64,000 nucleotides of DNA from positions 18,616-82,615 of the forward strand of contig JAGONY010000002.1 in assembly GCA_017992785.1 (NCBI GenBank), given 5' to 3'. Under the pieces are notes generated by a model. It worked only from the letters and a program-made list of their open reading frames with translations. It did not search any database and had not been told where the DNA came from. Positions 61,006 to 64,000 of the stretch are shown in pieces (positions within the stretch are counted from its first letter, which is position 1; each line of letters opens with the position of its first letter). This stretch comes from Candidatus Omnitrophota bacterium (GTDB lineage Bacteria; Omnitrophota; Gorgyraeia; Pluralincolimonadales; Pluralincolimonadaceae). The translations under genes and the position numbers were made by a program.

Positions 61006-61922
61006 AGAAGAAGATAATAAAGCTGGCCGTCCTGCTGGCCGTGATCGCGGCTGTTGCGGCGATCGCCGTTTTCCTGCTGCCGAGGAAGCTGCCGAAAGGG
61101 ACGTTCCAGACGACCGGCATAATAGAAGGCACCGAGGTCAACCTGAGCCCGAAGATAACAGAACGTATTAAGGAGATAAGGTTCCAGGAAGGCGATTATG
61201 TGAAGGAAGGCGAGACGGCGATACTTCTTGATCCCGAGAAGAAGGCCGCCGAATACGATCAGGCGCAGGCGAACCTCGATGTGGCGAAAGCGGGCGAACG
61301 TAACGCGGCCGCGGACATCGAGAAGGCGAAGGTCAGGATAACCGACACGAAGCGCGACCTCGAGAGGAATACGCGGCTGTTGGAGAAGAAACTCGTCGCG
61401 CAGAACGACGTCGACAAGGCGCAGACCGCTTATGACACCGCCGTCGCCGACCTGAACAAGGCCGAGGCGCAGAAGGCCTATGCCGAGGCCGGCGTCAAGC
61501 AGTCGGAGGCGGTACTGCGGGTCGCGAAGGTCAACCTTGACGATACCGTGATAAATTCGACTATAAGCGGCATCGTCACGCTGAGGGCTTTCGAGCCGGG
61601 TGAATTCGCGGCGGCCGGCTCAACGGTACTTACCATAGTCGACCTCGGGAATATCTGGCTGCGCGTGGACATGGAGGAGACCGCGGTCTCCCGCGTGAAG
61701 CTCGGGGATATCGTTAAGATTAAGGCAGACTCGCTCCCGGAAAAATGGTTCACGGGAAGGGTGACCGAGATAAACAGCGAGGGAGAGTTCGCTACCCAGC
61801 GCGACGTGAAACGCGGCCGCCAGGACATAAAGACGTTCAGGGTAAAGGTAAGGATAGACGAACCAAAAGGGTTGCTGAAACAGGGCATGACCGCAACAGC
61901 CACTTTCGGGGACACTCGGTAA
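61002..61922 (+). CDS. HlyD/YbhG-like membrane fusion protein
   Basis: 306 residues. One N-terminal membrane helix (about 6-26), a lipoyl-like half (EGTEVNLSPKITERIKEIRFQEGDYVKEGE), a coiled-coil hairpin (about 85-170), the second lipoyl half (LDDTVINSTISGIVTLRAFEPGEFAAAGS) and a beta-barrel domain with LRVDMEETAVSRVKLGD. It connects the inner-membrane ABC exporter to an outer-membrane channel. No TolC-like gene is in the window. Confidence 0.92.
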   Translation: MKKKIIKLAVLLAVIAAVAAIAVFLLPRKLPKGTFQTTGIIEGTEVNLSPKITERIKEIRFQEGDYVKEGETAILLDPEKKAAEYDQAQANLDVAKAGERNAAADIEKAKVRITDTKRDLERNTRLLEKKLVAQNDVDKAQTAYDTAVADLNKAEAQKAYAEAGVKQSEAVLRVAKVNLDDTVINSTISGIVTLRAFEPGEFAAAGSTVLTIVDLGNIWLRVDMEETAVSRVKLGDIVKIKADSLPEKWFTGRVTEINSEGEFATQRDVKRGRQDIKTFRVKVRIDEPKGLLKQGMTATATFGDTR

Positions 61923-61925
61923 AAT

Positions 61926-62936
61926 ATGGCATACGCGGCGGAAGTAAAAAATATCGTCAAGAAATTCCCGTCCGTCACGGCGGTGAATGACGTCAGTTTC
62001 TCCGTCGATGAGGGCGAGATATTCGGTTTCCTCGGGCCTAACGGCGCCGGCAAGACGACGCTTATAAGGATACTGACATGCCTTATGAAGCCGACGTCCG
62101 GCAGCGCGCAGATAAGGGGTACCGATGTAGTGAAGCGCCCGTCCCTCGTGAGGCGGGACATCGGCGTCGTCTCACAGGCCCTGACAAGCGACCTCGACCT
62201 TACCGCTTACGAGAACCTGAACATCTACGGGAAATATTTCGACGTGCCGAAGGGCGAGAGAAAGAAGAACATCGATTACCTGCTCGAAAAAGTCGACCTT
62301 AAGGACAGGGCAAAAGACCTCGTCGCTACGTATTCCGGAGGCATGAGGCGCCGGCTCGAGATCGCGCGCGGCCTGATCCATAAACCGTATATCCTTTTCC
62401 TGGACGAGCCGACGATAGGGCTCGACCCGCAGTCGCGCCGCGTAATATGGGAGCTTCTCCAGAAGATACGCGAGGAGACGAAACTCACGATATTCATAAC
62501 GACACATTACATGGATGAGGCCGATGTCCTCTGCGACAGGATAGCGATAATCGACTACGGCAAGATCGTAGCGCTCGATTCGCCCGCGAACCTGAAAAGG
62601 AACATAGGCGGCTTCGACATCATCGAGGTCACGCTTGGGAATTCCGGCCCGGAAGTGACGGACAAGCTGAAGGCGATGAAGTTCATAAAGAACATCACCG
62701 AGAAGGACGAGAGCCTGCGAATATACGTTGAGGACGCGGCAAGATCGATGCCGGTGCTCTTCGATGAGTTCAAGAAGATGGGAGTCACGACTCAGTACCT
62801 CGCGATACACGAGCAGACGCTCGAGGACGTCTTCATACATTATACGGGCAAGACGATACGCGAGGCGGAAGCCCAGAAAGTCAGTTTCCTTATCGGGGCA
62901 GGAGCCCCGAGAAAAATGCCTGGAGCCAGGATATGA
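61926..62936 (+). CDS. ABC transporter ATP-binding protein (ABC-2 export type)
   Basis: 336 residues. Walker A GPNGAGKTTLIRI, Q-loop region VSQALTSDLDLTAYENL, signature YSGGMRRRLEIARGL, Walker B ILFLDEPTIGLD, switch His in FITTHYMDEAD. The C-terminal extension of about 110 residues fits the DrrA/YbhF group. E. coli YbhF carries two ATPase units; this one has a single unit. It is the motor of the drug or lipid exporter formed with the next gene. Confidence 0.95.
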   Translation: MAYAAEVKNIVKKFPSVTAVNDVSFSVDEGEIFGFLGPNGAGKTTLIRILTCLMKPTSGSAQIRGTDVVKRPSLVRRDIGVVSQALTSDLDLTAYENLNIYGKYFDVPKGERKKNIDYLLEKVDLKDRAKDLVATYSGGMRRRLEIARGLIHKPYILFLDEPTIGLDPQSRRVIWELLQKIREETKLTIFITTHYMDEADVLCDRIAIIDYGKIVALDSPANLKRNIGGFDIIEVTLGNSGPEVTDKLKAMKFIKNITEKDESLRIYVEDAARSMPVLFDEFKKMGVTTQYLAIHEQTLEDVFIHYTGKTIREAEAQKVSFLIGAGAPRKMPGARI

Positions 62937-64000
62937 GGGCATTAGCGGTAACGGAGAGGGACCTTAAGCGTTTCATACGCAACCCGTTCGTCATAATAGC
63001 GAGCATATTCATGCCGCTGATGTACCTTGTGATCATGGGCAACTCGTTCCAGGGAGAACTCAAGCACCTTCCGGTCCTGCTGGTCGACCAGGACAGGGGC
63101 CCATACGCGAGGCGGATGGTCGAGCTGCTGCAGGCGCTCGAGGACGGCCCGCGCACTCTCGAGATAACCGGGGAGAGCGACCAGAAGAAGGCCGTCGAGA
63201 TGGTAAGGGACGGGTTCTATAAGGCGGTCATTATAATACCGCCCGATTTCAGTAAAGACGTCGTCAAGAACTCGGAGCCGCAGGTCGGGCTGCTGCTCGA
63301 TAACACCGATTCCATATCCGCTAACAGCGTCTCCGGCGTCGTCTCGAGGGCGACGGCCTACCTGAAGACGGAATATAACGCGGTCCGTCCGGACAGGTCG
63401 AGGCCTCAGCTGCGTTCGATAGAGCTGTATAAGAAAATAGATTACGACGCTTCTCTCGTCCCCGGCATAATCGTCATGGCTATATTCATGGGGACGACTT
63501 TTACCGGCGCGTTCAGCCTCGTCATGGACAAGTTCCTCGGCATACACGAGAGCTACCTCTCTACGCCGCTTACGCGGTTCGACCTCGTCGCGGGCACGAT
63601 AATGAGCGGAGTGCTGATCACGACGGTAATGTCCGTATTAGTAATGGTAGGCGGCCTGCTGATAACCGGTATAAAGCTCGCCGGAGGCGCGAACACCTTC
63701 ATCCTGCTGCTGGTTACCATGGCCCTTACCGCGCTCGGGCTCCTGAGCATGATATTCACGGTCCTCGGCAGGGCGGACCATCCGAGGATAGTCGGGGTGC
63801 TTGTCGGCTTCCTCAATGTCATATTCTACTTCCCGAGCGGCGCGGTATATCCGATAGAGAGTTTTCCGGGCTGTCTCAGGGCTTTCGCGACGGTCAATCC
63901 CGAGGCGTACGCAGTGCATGCTTTCAAGGAATTGATACTTAAGGGCTCCGGTTTTATCGCGGTGCGAGGCGACCTGTTTTTCCTCGCGTGCTTTACCGCG
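62933..64000 (+). CDS. ABC-2 type permease, 3' truncated by window end
   Basis: 356 codons are present and the frame is still open at the last base. It begins MRALAVTERDLKRFIRNPFVIIASIF, overlapping the ATPase stop as ATGA. Residues up to about 165 form the first helix and a large periplasmic loop (VLLVDQDRGPYARRMVEL). Five helices of the ABC-2 membrane part follow, with FYFPSGAVYPIESFPG near the end. It corresponds to YbhS/YbhR. A second permease may follow beyond the window. Confidence 0.92.
   Translation, partial: MRALAVTERDLKRFIRNPFVIIASIFMPLMYLVIMGNSFQGELKHLPVLLVDQDRGPYARRMVELLQALEDGPRTLEITGESDQKKAVEMVRDGFYKAVIIIPPDFSKDVVKNSEPQVGLLLDNTDSISANSVSGVVSRATAYLKTEYNAVRPDRSRPQLRSIELYKKIDYDASLVPGIIVMAIFMGTTFTGAFSLVMDKFLGIHESYLSTPLTRFDLVAGTIMSGVLITTVMSVLVMVGGLLITGIKLAGGANTFILLLVTMALTALGLLSMIFTVLGRADHPRIVGVLVGFLNVIFYFPSGAVYPIESFPGCLRAFATVNPEAYAVHAFKELILKGSGFIAVRGDLFFLACFTA

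Overview
The window looks like chromosomal DNA of an uncultured Gram-negative (diderm) bacterium. The gene content best fits Candidatus Omnitrophota (former OP3, PVC superphylum). This placement is inferred from gene style, not from a marker search. Direct support for a diderm envelope: BamA with five POTRA domains, a Skp/OmpH chaperone, lpxD, an lpxC-fabZ fusion, lpxA, lpxI, a secretin and several lipoproteins. The DNA is GC-rich, yet Ile is very often ATA and Arg very often AGG. Every convincing gene but one (15319-16137) is on the + strand, with many ATGA-type overlaps that indicate long operons.

Region 1 (1-8308) is a housekeeping block: spoVG with an unusual zinc-ribbon insertion, tRNA-Gln(UUG), clpX, glmU, prs, rplY, pth, rpsF, ssb, rpsR, rplI and dnaB. 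It resembles the Firmicute spoVG-glmU-prs-ctc-pth order joined to the widespread rpsF-ssb-rpsR-rplI-dnaB order. Region 2 (8309-15296) is outer-membrane and lipid A biogenesis. A lone minus-strand membrane protein follows. Region 3 (16203-20049) is nitrogen assimilation: NAD+ synthetase, a GSI-alpha-type glutamine synthetase and a GAF-ANTAR regulator.

Region 4 (20066-30940) is a glycan-use locus. It holds three related secreted carbohydrate-binding-like domains, a GH35-like glycosidase, a secreted glycoamylase-like (PF10091/GH144-type) enzyme, a ROK regulator, a solute-binding lipoprotein without permeases, and a GH94 phosphorylase. A plausible path is extracellular cleavage of a beta-glucan, capture, import and phosphorolysis.

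Region 5 (30952-33920) holds an ATP-grasp ligase, a methyltransferase, small lipoproteins and an unannotated Cys-rich 59-residue protein, closed by a strong terminator. Region 6 (33927-54269) is one roughly 20 kb surface-fibre locus under a clear promoter. It has a small MerR protein, a ParA ATPase, PilM, PilN, a PilO-PilP fusion, a secretin with a TPR tail, PilC/GspF, four pseudopilins, a small exported protein, a 2217-residue repeat protein with phage-fibre-like motifs, a 59-residue membrane peptide, a 759-residue Ig-like protein and the PilB/GspE ATPase. This is the best candidate in the window for an undescribed system.

Region 7 (54281-60335) has a PiT phosphate transporter with an apparently leaderless start, a JAMM protease paired with an E1/MoeB-like enzyme, TerC, GalT, a GH16-InlB-F5/8C glucanase and a quinone reductase. 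Region 8 (60349-64000) is a TetR-controlled HlyD/ABC-2 efflux operon in the same order as E. coli cecR-ybhGFSR, cut off by the window end. No rRNA, CRISPR array, insertion sequence or phage module was seen, and no gene-free stretch exceeds 300 bases.
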